In this document: positions 8,257-16,711 of the stretch, piece by piece
Position numbering within the stretch: position 1 is the first letter of the stretch
How the letters are laid out: every line of letters starts with the position of its first letter
Assembly (NCBI RefSeq): GCF_013409625.1
Contig: NZ_JACCBF010000001.1
Coordinates: 1,364,001 to 1,428,000, forward strand
DNA length: 64,000 bases
Direction: 5' to 3'
DNA from: Nocardioides kongjuensis
GTDB lineage: Bacteria; Actinomycetota; Actinomycetes; Propionibacteriales; Nocardioidaceae
The notes under the pieces: model-generated
What the model saw: the letters and a program-made list of their open reading frames with translations, nothing else
The model's database searches: none
Told to the model about the DNA's origin: nothing
Made by a program: the position numbers and the translations under genes

Positions 8257-9842
8257 CCCCACGCACCGACCGGTCCTGGTGGGGCTGGGGCAGCGACGCG
8301 GCGCAGCTCACCGCCACCGAGACCACCGAGCTGGTGGACCGGGTCGCGCTGCTGCTGCCCGGTCACGACCTCACCGACCACGAGCCGCCCGACCCGCACG
8401 CGCTCGCAGTACCCCCGCCGCGGGTCGCCCCGCCGAGCGCCCTCGCGGACCTCTGCTCCAGCGACGTGGTCGACCGCCTCTCCCACGCCCGCGGCAAGGC
8501 GTTTCGTGACGTGGTCCGCAACCTGCACGGCGACGTCAGCCACATCCCGGACCTGGTCGTCCGGCCCCGCACCGAGGAGGACGTCGTCGCCGTGCTCGAC
8601 TGGTGCACCTCCAGCGACCTCCCGGTCGTCCCGTACGGCGGTGGCAGCTCGGTCGTCGGCGGTGTCGAACCCCGCTTCGACGGCCCCGCGGTCACCCTCG
8701 ACCTCACGGCGCTCGACCGGGTCCTCGAGGTCGACCCGGTCAGCCGCGGCGCCCGGATCCAGGCGGGCGCCTACGGCCCGGCACTCGAGGACCAGCTGCG
8801 CCCGCACGACCTGACGCTGCGCCACTTCCCGCAGTCCTTCGAGTTCTCCACCCTCGGCGGCTGGCTCGCCACCCGCGCCGGCGGCCACTTCGCCACCCTC
8901 GCCACCCACATCGACGACCTCACCGAGTCGATCCGCGTCGTCTCCCCCGCCGGCACCGGCGAGTCGCGCCGCCTTCCGGGCTCGGGCGCGGGCCCGTCCC
9001 CCGACCGCATGTTCCTCGGGTCGGAGGGGACGCTCGGCGTGATCACCGAGGCCTGGATGCGGCTGCAGCAGCGACCCCGGTGGCAGCGCACCGCCACCGT
9101 CGCGTTCGGCTCGTACGACGCCGCCGTGTCCGCGACCCGCGCCGTGGCCCAGTCCGGCCTCCACCCCGCGAACTGCCGGCTCCTCGATCCGGCCGAGGCG
9201 CTGATCAACGCCGGCACCGCAGTCGACGGCGGCCTGCTCATCCTCGCGTTCGAGTCCGCCGACCACCCCGTGGACGCCTGGCTGGAGCGCGCGCTGGAGC
9301 TGGTCGCCGACCACGGGGGCACCGTGCTCGCCACCCGCGACCGGGCGGCCCCCGTCCAGGGCGAGGACGCCTCGCGGTCCTGGCGCTCGGCGTTCATCCG
9401 GATGCCCTACCAGCGCGATGCGCTCGCCCGGCGCTCGATGGTCGTCGAGACCTTCGAGACCGCCTGCACCTGGGACGCGTTCCCCTCGTTCCACGCCGCG
9501 GTCACCGACGCCGCACGGCGCGCGATCGCCGAGGTGTGCGGCGGCCAGGGCATCGTGACCTGCCGGTTCACGCACGTCTACCCGGACGGCCCGGCGCCCT
9601 ACTACGGGATCTACGCCGGCGGCCGGTGGGGCAGCACGCTGGCCCAGTGGGACGAGGTCAAGGTCGCCGTCTCCACGGCCATCGCGGACAACGGCGGCAC
9701 CATCACCCACCACCACGCTGTCGGACGTGACCACCGTCCCTGGTACGACGCCCAGCGCCCCGACCCCTTCGCCGCCGCACTCCGCGCCGCGAAGTCGGCG
9801 CTGGACCCGGCCGGCATCCTCAACCCCGGAGTGCTGGTCTGA
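8253..9842 (+). CDS. FAD-binding oxidase, alkyldihydroxyacetonephosphate synthase-like
   Basis: A 529-residue flavoprotein of the VAO/PCMH fold. FAD contacts are visible in PYGGGSSVVGG (from residue 127) and GSEGTLGVITEAWM (from about 256); the histidine-rich HHHAVGRDH near 486-494 matches the active-site loop of alkylglycerone-phosphate synthases, which exchange an acyl for an alkyl chain to make ether lipids. Bacterial members of this branch often have other, unknown substrates, so ether-lipid synthesis is only a possibility. It starts at GTG, overlapping the membrane protein stop by 4 bp, and its 3' end overlaps the convergent SDR gene by 23 bp. Confidence 0.87.
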   Translation: MTPRTDRSWWGWGSDAAQLTATETTELVDRVALLLPGHDLTDHEPPDPHALAVPPPRVAPPSALADLCSSDVVDRLSHARGKAFRDVVRNLHGDVSHIPDLVVRPRTEEDVVAVLDWCTSSDLPVVPYGGGSSVVGGVEPRFDGPAVTLDLTALDRVLEVDPVSRGARIQAGAYGPALEDQLRPHDLTLRHFPQSFEFSTLGGWLATRAGGHFATLATHIDDLTESIRVVSPAGTGESRRLPGSGAGPSPDRMFLGSEGTLGVITEAWMRLQQRPRWQRTATVAFGSYDAAVSATRAVAQSGLHPANCRLLDPAEALINAGTAVDGGLLILAFESADHPVDAWLERALELVADHGGTVLATRDRAAPVQGEDASRSWRSAFIRMPYQRDALARRSMVVETFETACTWDAFPSFHAAVTDAARRAIAEVCGGQGIVTCRFTHVYPDGPAPYYGIYAGGRWGSTLAQWDEVKVAVSTAIADNGGTITHHHAVGRDHRPWYDAQRPDPFAAALRAAKSALDPAGILNPGVLV

Positions 9843-10680
9843 CCCACTCCTCGCTGCGCTCCCACAGCTCGGCAGCGAGCTCGTCGGTGACGACCTTCGA
9901 GGGCGCCTTCTCGCGCTCGGCGTCGTAGTAGCGCCCCGTGACGCCGTCGACGGCGGGCGACGTCGCGCAGTACAGCGACGTCCGGGCCCCCTGCTCGGGC
10001 GACTTCATGAACAGCTTCATCAGGTGCCGCACCCCGAACGGCACCTCCCGCCACACGTCCGAGGCGACGGCACCGGGGTGCAGCGAGTACGTCGTCACGC
10101 CGGTCCCCTCCAGCCGGCGGCCGAGCTCGCGGGCGTGCAGCACGTTGGCCAGCTTGGACACGCAGTACTCGTCGAACGCCGTGCGGGTCACCGACGGCCT
10201 GCGCACCGCGTCCCAGTCGATGCCCGGCGCCCGGTAGTGACCCGTGCTGGCGACGTTCACGATCCGCCCCGGCCCGGTCTCGACGATCCGGTCCCGCAGC
10301 AGCTCGGTGAGCAGGAACGGCCCGACGTGGTTGGTGCCGAAGGCGAGCTCGAACCCGCTCGCGGTCATCCCGCGCCGGCCGGCCAGGCCGGCGTTGTTGA
10401 CCAGGACGTCGAGGCGCTCCCCGGAGGCGAGGAAGGCCTGCGCCGCTGCGCGCACCGACCCCAGGTCACCGAGGTCGAGCGGGAGGAAGTCGAGGTCGTC
10501 GTTGCCGGTGGCGGCAGCGATCTCGCTGATCGCCGCTCGGGTCCGCTCCTCGGAGCGGCCCGCGACCACCACCCGCGCCCCGCGGCCGGCGAGGCCGCGG
10601 AGGGTCTCCTTGCCGATGCCGGTGTTGGCTCCGGTCACGAGGAAGGTCTTGCCGGTCAGGTCAGGCACGAGGTCACCCAT
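9820..10680 (-). CDS. SDR family NAD(P)-dependent oxidoreductase (retinol dehydrogenase-like)
   Basis: A 286-residue short-chain dehydrogenase with TGANTGIG near residue 15-22, NNAG, the catalytic serine in NVAST and YCVSK. The sequence after YCVSK (LANVLHARELGRRLEGTGVT) and LHPGAV place it with retinol dehydrogenase/WW-domain oxidoreductase-like SDRs. The ATG at 10680 begins 8 residues before the conserved LTGKTFLVTG; a longer version would only add unconserved residues. Substrate unknown. Two Crp-like boxes lie 68-106 bp upstream of its start, between it and the divergent small membrane protein. Confidence 0.88.
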   Translation of the reverse strand: MGDLVPDLTGKTFLVTGANTGIGKETLRGLAGRGARVVVAGRSEERTRAAISEIAAATGNDDLDFLPLDLGDLGSVRAAAQAFLASGERLDVLVNNAGLAGRRGMTASGFELAFGTNHVGPFLLTELLRDRIVETGPGRIVNVASTGHYRAPGIDWDAVRRPSVTRTAFDEYCVSKLANVLHARELGRRLEGTGVTTYSLHPGAVASDVWREVPFGVRHLMKLFMKSPEQGARTSLYCATSPAVDGVTGRYYDAEREKAPSKVVTDELAAELWERSEEWVRPALRG

Positions 10681-10747
10681 GCCGCGATCCTCGTGGCCGA
10701 CCGGCCAGGATGTCGTCCTCCCGGGGTCGCATTCGGGTGGCACGCCG

Positions 10748-10786
10748 TGTGACCTGCATCACCCTTGGGTTGTGACGTGCGTCATG
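10748..10786. promoter_or_regulatory. Two tandem Crp/GlxR-like boxes
   Basis: The first box reads TGTGA, six bases, TCAC (10748-10762); the second TGTGA, six bases, TCA (10771-10784), 23 bp apart, about two helical turns. The consensus for actinobacterial Crp/GlxR is TGTGA-N6-TCACA. The second also contains the perfect inverted repeat TGACG-TG-CGTCA. They lie in the 120-bp gap between the divergent SDR and the small membrane protein gene. Which gene they serve is not decided by the sequence. Confidence 0.45.
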
Positions 10787-10800
10787 CGAGGGTGGGCGCC

Positions 10801-10956
10801 ATGAGTCTCCTCGCCATCGTCGTCGTGCTGGCGCTCGTGCTGCTCCTCGTCCTCGCCGTCGGCGCACTGTTCGGCGTCGTGCTGTTCGCCGGCCGGTCCG
10901 GCCGCAGGGCCCAGGCCGCCCAGGTGCAGGACCCGCGAGGTCAGTCGATCGCCTGA
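10801..10956 (+). CDS. Single-pass small membrane protein
   Basis: A 51-residue protein whose first 30 residues form one transmembrane helix (LLAIVVVLALVLLLVLAVGALFGVVLF, split here by no charged residue), followed by a basic hydrophilic tail GRSGRRAQAAQVQD. The ATG at 10801 is preferred to one 12 codons upstream because it starts right at the membrane segment. Its last 16 bp overlap the 3' end of the convergent MDMPI-family gene. Function unknown; small proteins of this type are common and poorly studied. Confidence 0.55.
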   Translation: MSLLAIVVVLALVLLLVLAVGALFGVVLFAGRSGRRAQAAQVQDPRGQSIA

Positions 10957-11741
10957 CCCAGCACCGCGCCGACGTGGGCGCGGACGTCGGCGTCGCCGGT
11001 GATCGACACCCGGTCGTCGCCGACGCGGTGCCACAGCCACGCGTCGAGGTCGGCAGCGGTGCCGGTGACCACCATGTCGGCGGGTACGCCGGGGTCGGGC
11101 ACCACGTGCTGGTCGGGCTCGCCGCTGCGCTCGACGCCCTCGGGCGTGGTGCCGGAGAAGGTGCCCAGCTGCACCCACACGGACGTCGCCGTGTCGGTGG
11201 CCCGGAACTCGACGTGCTGCGGGCGCGGGTCGAAGCGACCCCACGGCGGCAGGCCGCCGTACATCACGGCGAGGGCCTCGTCGACGCCGTCGGCGGCCAG
11301 CGCGGCCGGCAGCTCGGTGACCCGGCCGGCGGCGAGCTCGGCGTCGAGCCGGTGGATCAGGGCCTCGTGGGCCTGGCGCCGGTAGGTGAACCCGACGTGC
11401 TGGTCGCCGGGCACCGACCAGGACCAGGCCGGGTCCGTCGGGTCGGCCGCCTCGAGCGCCGCCACGAACGCCCCGTGGGTCGCGTCGAACGCGGCCAGCA
11501 CCTCGGCGTACGTCGCCGGCCGCTCGGGCTCGGTGTAGGTCTCCGGCGGCGCGGGCCGGTGGCTGATGACGTGCTCCCAGAAGTGCTGCACCTCGGTGAG
11601 GTGCCAGGCCAGGTCGGCGGCGTCCCAGTCCGGACAGGAGGGCACCCGTGCGTCCGGCGGGCAGGTCGCGAGCACCTCGGCGAAGCGGCCCGACTCGGCG
11701 CGGATGTGCTCGAGGTAGGTCGCGGGGTCGAGTCGGGTCAC
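10941..11741 (-). CDS. Maleylpyruvate isomerase (MDMPI) family mycothiol-dependent enzyme
   Basis: A 266-residue protein with the DinB-like four-helix N-terminus typical of mycothiol-dependent maleylpyruvate isomerase relatives: a histidine in LAWHLTEVQHFWEHVI and a second in HVGFTYRRQAHEALIHRLDAE can form the metal site, and the C-terminal half is the MDMPI sterol-carrier-like domain. The family transfers mycothiol or uses it as cofactor; the reaction here is unknown. mshC at the end of the window shows that the organism makes mycothiol. It starts at a GTG that overlaps the alcohol dehydrogenase stop by 4 bp, so the two are coupled. Confidence 0.85.
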   Translation of the reverse strand: MTRLDPATYLEHIRAESGRFAEVLATCPPDARVPSCPDWDAADLAWHLTEVQHFWEHVISHRPAPPETYTEPERPATYAEVLAAFDATHGAFVAALEAADPTDPAWSWSVPGDQHVGFTYRRQAHEALIHRLDAELAAGRVTELPAALAADGVDEALAVMYGGLPPWGRFDPRPQHVEFRATDTATSVWVQLGTFSGTTPEGVERSGEPDQHVVPDPGVPADMVVTGTAADLDAWLWHRVGDDRVSITGDADVRAHVGAVLGQAID

Positions 11742-12754
11742 GGCTGGAGCAGCACCTTGATCGCCCGGCGCTCGTCCATCGCCCGGTAGCCGTCGGGTGA
11801 CTCCTCGAGCGGGAGGGTCAGGTCGAAGACCTGGCCGGGGTCGATCCGGCGGTCGAGGACCATCGGCAGCAGCTCGGGGAGGTAGCGGCGCACGGGGGCC
11901 ATGCCGCCGCGGACGCCGACGTTCTTGTCGAAGAGCCGGCGGGCGGACAGCTCGACGCCGTGCGGTGCCCCGACGAAGCCGACGCCGCCGCCGGGTCGGG
12001 TGACCTCGATGGCGGTCGTCATCGCGTCGTTGGTGCCGACGCACTCGAGGGTGGCGTCGACCCCGACGCCGTCGGTCAGGTCCCGGACCTCGGCCACGGC
12101 GTCGTCGCCGCGGGCCGAGACGACGTGGGTGGCTCCGAAGGACCGGGCCACGGCCTGCCGCGGCTCGTGGCGCGACATCGCGATGATCCGCTCGGCGCCC
12201 ATCACGGAGGCGGCGAGGACGCCGGACAGCCCGACCGCTCCGTCGCCGACCACGACGACGGTGTCGCCGGGCTTCACCCCGGCCGACACGGCAGCGTGCC
12301 ACCCGGTCGGCATCACGTCGGAGAGCGCGAGGACCGAGGGCACCAGGTCCGCGTCGGGGACGCCGCCGGTGCTCACCAGGCTGCCGTCGGCCTGGTTGAC
12401 CAGGGCGTACTCCGCCTGCCCGCTGGCGGTGAAGCCGAGGTTGGTGCACACCGACTGGGCGCCGTTGAGGCAGTGCGGGCAGGTGTTGTCGCAGTGGCAG
12501 AACGGGACGACGACGAAGTCGCCGACCCGCACGTCGCGGACCTCGCTGCCGATCTCCTCCACGACACCGATGCACTCGTGCCCGATCGTGGCGCCGGGCC
12601 GGATCGGGTTCTCGCCCCGGTAGGGCCACAGGTCGGAGCCGCAGATGCAGCCGGCGGTCACCCGCACGATGGCGTCGGTGGGCCGGCGCAGGGTGGGGTC
12701 GGGAACCTCGTCGACCCGGATGTCCCGGGCGCCGTGGATGGTCGTGGCACGCAT
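11738..12754 (-). CDS. Zinc-dependent alcohol dehydrogenase
   Basis: A 338-residue medium-chain dehydrogenase. The catalytic zinc ligands are in CICGSDLWPYRG and GHECIG; the structural zinc cysteines are in CHCDNTCPHCLNGAQSVC; the nucleotide-binding glycines are in VVVGDGAVGLSG. This is the glutathione-independent formaldehyde dehydrogenase/threonine dehydrogenase-like branch; substrate unknown. The start ATG has AAAGGA about 9 nt upstream. It is divergent from the HTH-MurA gene across only 64 bp, which contain a palindrome, and it is coupled to the MDMPI-family gene downstream, suggesting joint handling of a reactive carbonyl or thiol adduct (inference). Confidence 0.88.
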   Translation of the reverse strand: MRATTIHGARDIRVDEVPDPTLRRPTDAIVRVTAGCICGSDLWPYRGENPIRPGATIGHECIGVVEEIGSEVRDVRVGDFVVVPFCHCDNTCPHCLNGAQSVCTNLGFTASGQAEYALVNQADGSLVSTGGVPDADLVPSVLALSDVMPTGWHAAVSAGVKPGDTVVVVGDGAVGLSGVLAASVMGAERIIAMSRHEPRQAVARSFGATHVVSARGDDAVAEVRDLTDGVGVDATLECVGTNDAMTTAIEVTRPGGGVGFVGAPHGVELSARRLFDKNVGVRGGMAPVRRYLPELLPMVLDRRIDPGQVFDLTLPLEESPDGYRAMDERRAIKVLLQP

Positions 12755-12790
12755 GTGAGGATCCTTTCAGATCGCCGTGGCGTCTTGCGT

Positions 12791-12808
12791 TATCTCATAT
12801 GTGAGTTA
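12791..12808. promoter_or_regulatory. Palindromic operator-like site in a divergent promoter
   Basis: TATCTCA, four bases, TGAGTTA: an inverted repeat with 6 of 7 matching positions, 11 bp before the ATG of the HTH-MurA fusion and 37 bp before the alcohol dehydrogenase start. It is markedly AT-rich for this genome. The nearby HTH domain makes autoregulation a natural guess, but no binding evidence exists in the sequence. Confidence 0.4.
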
Positions 12809-12818
12809 CCGTCGTGGC

Positions 12819-14360
12819 ATGACGTTCGAGGCGCCGCACGAGGACTACAAGGGCCGGATCGGCAACCTGATCCGCGACGCCCGCAAGCACCGCGGCCTGA
12901 CCCAGGCGCAGCTCGCGGAGCGGCTGGGCACCAGCCAGAGCGCGATCAACCGGATCGAGAAGGGACACCAGAACCTGTCCCTGGAGATGCTGGCCCGGAT
13001 CGGCACCGCCCTCGACTCCGAGATCGTCGCGCTCGGCGCCGGCCCGACCCACCTCCGGGTCAAGGGGCCGACCACCCTGTCGGGCAGCATCGACGTCAAG
13101 ACGTCCAAGAACGCCGGCGTCGCGCTGCTGTGTGCCTCCCTGCTCAACCGCGGCCGGACCACGCTGCGCAAGGTCGCCCGGATCGAGGAGGTCAACCGCC
13201 TGCTCGAGGTGCTCGACAGCATCGGGGTGCAGACCCGGTGGATCAATGCGGACAACGACCTCGAGATCATCCCGCCCAAGGACCTCGACCTGACCCGGAT
13301 CGACGAGGAGGCGGCTCGCCGTACCCGCTCGGTGATCATGTTCCTGGGCCCGCTGCTGCACCGCGCCGACACCTTCGAGCTGCCCTACGCCGGCGGCTGC
13401 AACCTCGGCACCCGCACCGTCGAGCCGCACATGTCGGCGCTGCGTCCCTTCGGTCTCGAGGTGAAGGCCACCGACGGCTGGTACCACGCGCAGCTCAACC
13501 GGGCGATCGTCCCGGGCCGCCCGATCGTGCTGACCGAGCGCGGCGACACGGTCACCGAGAACGCGCTGATGGCGGCCGCCCTGCACCCCGGCACCACCGT
13601 GATCCGCAACGCCTCGTCCAACTACATGGTCCAGGACCTCTGCTTCTACCTGCAGGCGCTCGGCGTCGAGGTCGAGGGCATCGGTACGACGACCCTCACC
13701 GTCACCGGCCGCGAGTCGATCGACGTCGACGTCGACTACTCCCCCAGCGAGGACCCGATCGAGGCGATGTCGCTGCTCGCCGCGGCCATCGTGACCCGCT
13801 CCGAGATCACCGTGCAGCGCGCGCCGATCGAGTTCCTCGAGATCGAGCTGGCGGTGCTCGAGGGGATGGGCTTCCGCTACGACCTGTCCGAGGAGTACCT
13901 CGCCGCCAACGGCCGGACCCGGCTGGTCGACATCACCACGCACCCCTCCGACCTGGTGGCGCCCGGCGACAAGATCCACCCGATGCCGTTCCCGGGCCTC
14001 AACATCGACAACCTGCCCTTCTTCGCGGTGATCGCGGCCGTCGCCGAGGGCACGACCTACCTCCACGACTGGGTCTACGACAACCGCGCGATCTACCTGA
14101 CCGAGCTCAACAAGCTCGGCGGCCGGGTCGCGCTGCTCGACCCGCACCGGGTCCAGATCGACGGTCCGACGTCGTGGACCGGCACCGAGCTGGTCTGCCC
14201 GCCGGCGCTGCGCCCCGCGGTCGTCGTCCTGCTCGCCATGCTGGCCAGCAAGGGCACCTCGGTGCTGCGCAGCACGTACGTCATCCACCGCGGCTACGAG
14301 GACCTCGCCGAGCGGCTCAGCTCGCTCGGCGCGGACATCGAGACCTTCCGCGACATCTGA
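12819..14360 (+). CDS. UDP-GlcNAc 1-carboxyvinyltransferase (MurA-like) with N-terminal XRE HTH
   Basis: A 513-residue fusion. Residues about 13-65 are an XRE/Cro-type helix-turn-helix (IRDARKHRGLTQAQLAERLG, then SQSAINRIEKG); residues from about 72 to the end are an EPSP-synthase fold of the MurA type. MurA transfers enolpyruvate from PEP to UDP-GlcNAc, the first committed step of peptidoglycan synthesis. The key lysine (K97 in TSKN) and the cysteine of the fosfomycin-binding loop (C194 in GGCNLGTR) are present, so it may be catalytic. The extra DNA-binding domain suggests a sensor of cell-wall precursors instead of, or besides, an enzyme. The main murA is probably elsewhere. Confidence 0.88.
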   Translation: MTFEAPHEDYKGRIGNLIRDARKHRGLTQAQLAERLGTSQSAINRIEKGHQNLSLEMLARIGTALDSEIVALGAGPTHLRVKGPTTLSGSIDVKTSKNAGVALLCASLLNRGRTTLRKVARIEEVNRLLEVLDSIGVQTRWINADNDLEIIPPKDLDLTRIDEEAARRTRSVIMFLGPLLHRADTFELPYAGGCNLGTRTVEPHMSALRPFGLEVKATDGWYHAQLNRAIVPGRPIVLTERGDTVTENALMAAALHPGTTVIRNASSNYMVQDLCFYLQALGVEVEGIGTTTLTVTGRESIDVDVDYSPSEDPIEAMSLLAAAIVTRSEITVQRAPIEFLEIELAVLEGMGFRYDLSEEYLAANGRTRLVDITTHPSDLVAPGDKIHPMPFPGLNIDNLPFFAVIAAVAEGTTYLHDWVYDNRAIYLTELNKLGGRVALLDPHRVQIDGPTSWTGTELVCPPALRPAVVVLLAMLASKGTSVLRSTYVIHRGYEDLAERLSSLGADIETFRDI

Positions 14361-14403
14361 GCTGCCCGCTGCCGAGCTCGCGAGGCAGCCGATCCTGCAG
14401 CCA

Positions 14404-14457
14404 GATCGAGTAGCGCCGCGACCGAGCCTGCGAGGTCGCGACGCGCGTATCGAGATC
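14404..14457. repeat. REP-like imperfect palindrome
   Basis: The segment starts GATCGAGTAGCGCCGCGACC and ends GGTCGCGACGCGCG followed by TATCGAGATC, the two halves being nearly complementary around GAGCCTGCGA. It lies between the MurA-like gene and the phosphodiesterase gene and has no coding content. Elements of this look (ending in TATCGAGATC) are dispersed in Nocardioides genomes as far as I recall; only one copy is in this window. Confidence 0.5.
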
Positions 14458-14476
14458 GACCAGCGAGGCCCACGAC

Positions 14477-15268
14477 ATGACCTACCTCCCTCCCGGCAAG
14501 GTGCTGGCCTTCGCCCACCGCGGCGGCGCCTACCACCCCGAGATCGAGGGCCTCGAGAACACCCTCGCCGCGTTCCAGCACGCCGCGGCGCTCGGCTACG
14601 ACTACCTCGAGACCGACGTGCACCTGACCGCCGACGGGGTGCTGCTCGCGTTCCACGACGAGGTCCTGGACCGGGTGACCGACCAGCAGGGCGCGGTGCG
14701 CGACCTCACCCTGGCGCAGGTACGCCGGGCACGGATCGGCGGGCACGAGCAGGTGCCGACCCTGGTCGAGCTGCTCGACGCCTTCCCCGCGGCCCGGTTC
14801 AACATCGACCTGAAGTCCGACGGCGCGGTCGACGCGCTCGCCGAGCTGGTCCGCGAGCGCGACCTGTGGGACCGGCTCCTGGTCGCGTCCTTCTCGCGCA
14901 GGCGGATCCGCCGGTTCCGGGCGCTGACCGAGGGCCGGGTCCCGACGGCCGCGGACCCGTGGCAGATCGTGGTCTTCCGCCTCTCCCCCAGCACCCGGCT
15001 CGCCCGGCTGCTCGCAGGTGAGGGCTTCGCCGCCTTCCAGGTCCCCCACCGGCAGCGCGGGCTCACCGTCACGAGCCCCGGCTTCGTCCGGCGGGCGCAC
15101 GCCGCGGGCCACCAGGTGCACGTGTGGACCATCGACGACCCGGCCGAGATGACCGCGCTGCTCGACCGCGGTGTCGACGGGATCTTCACGGACCGCACCG
15201 ATCTGCTCAAGGATGTCCTCCAGGGACGCGGCCAGTGGTGGTCCGCGCAGGGAGGGACATCAGCATGA
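14477..15268 (+). CDS. Glycerophosphodiester phosphodiesterase
   Basis: A 263-residue TIM-barrel phosphodiesterase without a signal peptide, so cytoplasmic. The catalytic pair H14-R15 (HRGG), the metal ligands E45 and D47 (ETDVH) and H60 (FHDE) are all present; the second half has HVWTIDDPAEM and the closing DGIFTDRTDLL typical of the family. It hydrolyses glycerophosphodiesters to glycerol-3-phosphate and an alcohol. Its stop overlaps the start of the MFS transporter gene by 4 bp (ATGA), so the two are co-translated and the carrier may move a product or substrate of this enzyme. Confidence 0.9.
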   Translation: MTYLPPGKVLAFAHRGGAYHPEIEGLENTLAAFQHAAALGYDYLETDVHLTADGVLLAFHDEVLDRVTDQQGAVRDLTLAQVRRARIGGHEQVPTLVELLDAFPAARFNIDLKSDGAVDALAELVRERDLWDRLLVASFSRRRIRRFRALTEGRVPTAADPWQIVVFRLSPSTRLARLLAGEGFAAFQVPHRQRGLTVTSPGFVRRAHAAGHQVHVWTIDDPAEMTALLDRGVDGIFTDRTDLLKDVLQGRGQWWSAQGGTSA

Positions 15269-16620
15269 ACGCATCGGCGCCCATCGCCGACCTGGGACCG
15301 CTCAACCGTGCGCGGGAGCAGCGGGCCTGGTACTTCACCGACTGGGCTGCCTCGGCGTTCCAGACCACGGTCGCGGGTGTGCTGTTCGCCCCCTACCTGA
15401 TCTCCGTCGCGGAGAACGCCGTCGGTGAGCACGGCCGGATCCACCTGCTCGGCCTGTCGATCGCGCCGGGCTCGCTGCCGTCCTACGTCATCACGCTCTC
15501 GACGGTGCTCAGCGTCTTCTTCTACCCGGTGATCGGCGCCTACGCCGACCGGATCGCGCGCAAGCCCGACCTCCTCGTCGCCTTCTCGTGGATCGGCGCG
15601 GCCGCGGCCGGCGGGCTGTTCTTCATGAGCGGCGAGAACTGGCTCTACGGCAGCATCGCGTTCATCGTGGCCAACCTCGCCGGGGGTGCCGCGATCGTGG
15701 TCAGCGACTCGATCCTGCCGGTGATCTCGACCGAGGACGAGCGCGACCGGGTGTCGTCGAACGGCTGGGCCTACGGGTACGCCGGCGGCGGGCTGCTGCT
15801 CGCCGTCAACTTCTTGATGGTCAGCCTCCACGACTCGATCGGCCTCGACAAGGAGATGGCCGTCCGGCTCTCCCTGCTGTCCGCCGCGGTGTGGTGGGCG
15901 GCGTTCATGGTCATCCCCTGGCGCGGCATCCGCAGGCACGAGCCGGTCGCCGTGGAGGCCGTCGAGGGCGGCGTGCTGACCCGGTCCTTCGGCCAGCTGT
16001 GGGCCACCTTGAAGGACCTGCGCAACTACCCCGTCGCGCTCACCTTCCTGGCGGCGTACCTGTTCTTCAACGACGGCATCCAGACCGTCATCAACTCCGC
16101 CTCGACCTTCGGCACCAAGGAGCTCGGGTTCGGCGACGGCTTCGTGCTCGGCACCTACCTGCTGGTCCAGCTGGTCGGCATCGGCGGCGCCATCCTCTTC
16201 GCGCGCGTCGCCGGGCGCCACGGCGCCAAGAAGGTCATCCTGGCCGGTCTGGTCGGCTGGATGGCGATCGTGACGGTCGCGCTCGTCGTGCCCGAGAAGA
16301 AGATGGTGGCGTTCCTGCTGCTCGGCGTCGCGATCGGCATCGTGCTGGGCGGCACCCAGGCCCTGGCCCGGTCCTACTTCTCCCTGTTCATCCCGCGCGG
16401 CAAGGAGGCGGAGTACTTCAGCCTCTACCACGCGATGGATCGCGGCACGTCCTGGTTCGGGACGCTGACCTTCGGCCTCGTCTACCAGTTCGCGGACTCC
16501 TACCGGCCCGCGATCTTCGCGCTGATCGCGTTCTTCGTCCTCGGTGCACTGCTGCTGCTCCGTGTCGACACCGAGCGCGGCATCCGCGAGGCGGGCAACG
16601 CCCGGCCCGCGGTGATCTAG
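15265..16620 (+). CDS. MFS transporter, UMF1/Atg22-like
   Basis: A 451-residue protein with about 12 hydrophobic segments. The N-terminus REQRAWYFTDWAASAFQTTV is the hallmark of the UMF1 (unknown major facilitator 1) branch related to vacuolar Atg22 transporters; the conserved loop YADRIARKPDLL follows transmembrane helix 2-3, and QALARSYFSLFIPRGKEAEYFSLYHA is the family's second signature. Substrates of bacterial members are not established. It is coupled to the upstream glycerophosphodiesterase by an ATGA overlap and ends before the rbpA promoter. Confidence 0.87.
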   Translation: MNASAPIADLGPLNRAREQRAWYFTDWAASAFQTTVAGVLFAPYLISVAENAVGEHGRIHLLGLSIAPGSLPSYVITLSTVLSVFFYPVIGAYADRIARKPDLLVAFSWIGAAAAGGLFFMSGENWLYGSIAFIVANLAGGAAIVVSDSILPVISTEDERDRVSSNGWAYGYAGGGLLLAVNFLMVSLHDSIGLDKEMAVRLSLLSAAVWWAAFMVIPWRGIRRHEPVAVEAVEGGVLTRSFGQLWATLKDLRNYPVALTFLAAYLFFNDGIQTVINSASTFGTKELGFGDGFVLGTYLLVQLVGIGGAILFARVAGRHGAKKVILAGLVGWMAIVTVALVVPEKKMVAFLLLGVAIGIVLGGTQALARSYFSLFIPRGKEAEYFSLYHAMDRGTSWFGTLTFGLVYQFADSYRPAIFALIAFFVLGALLLLRVDTERGIREAGNARPAVI

Positions 16621-16651
16621 ACCGGGGTCCCGACTCCCGCCGTTCCGGATT

Positions 16652-16677
16652 GGAACCTTTTCGCGCTGGGTAGCGTT
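16652..16677 (+). promoter_or_regulatory. Sigma-R-type promoter of rbpA
   Basis: GGAAC at 16652-16656 and GTT at 16675-16677 are separated by 18 bp, the spacing of the actinobacterial sigma-R/SigH consensus (GGAAT, 18 bp, GTT). The ATG of rbpA follows 35 nt later. In Streptomyces coelicolor rbpA is a known sigma-R target, which supports the call. Confidence 0.7.
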
Positions 16678-16711
16678 GAGGGGGTAGACGAAACATGGGA
16701 GGTGGAGTCTG

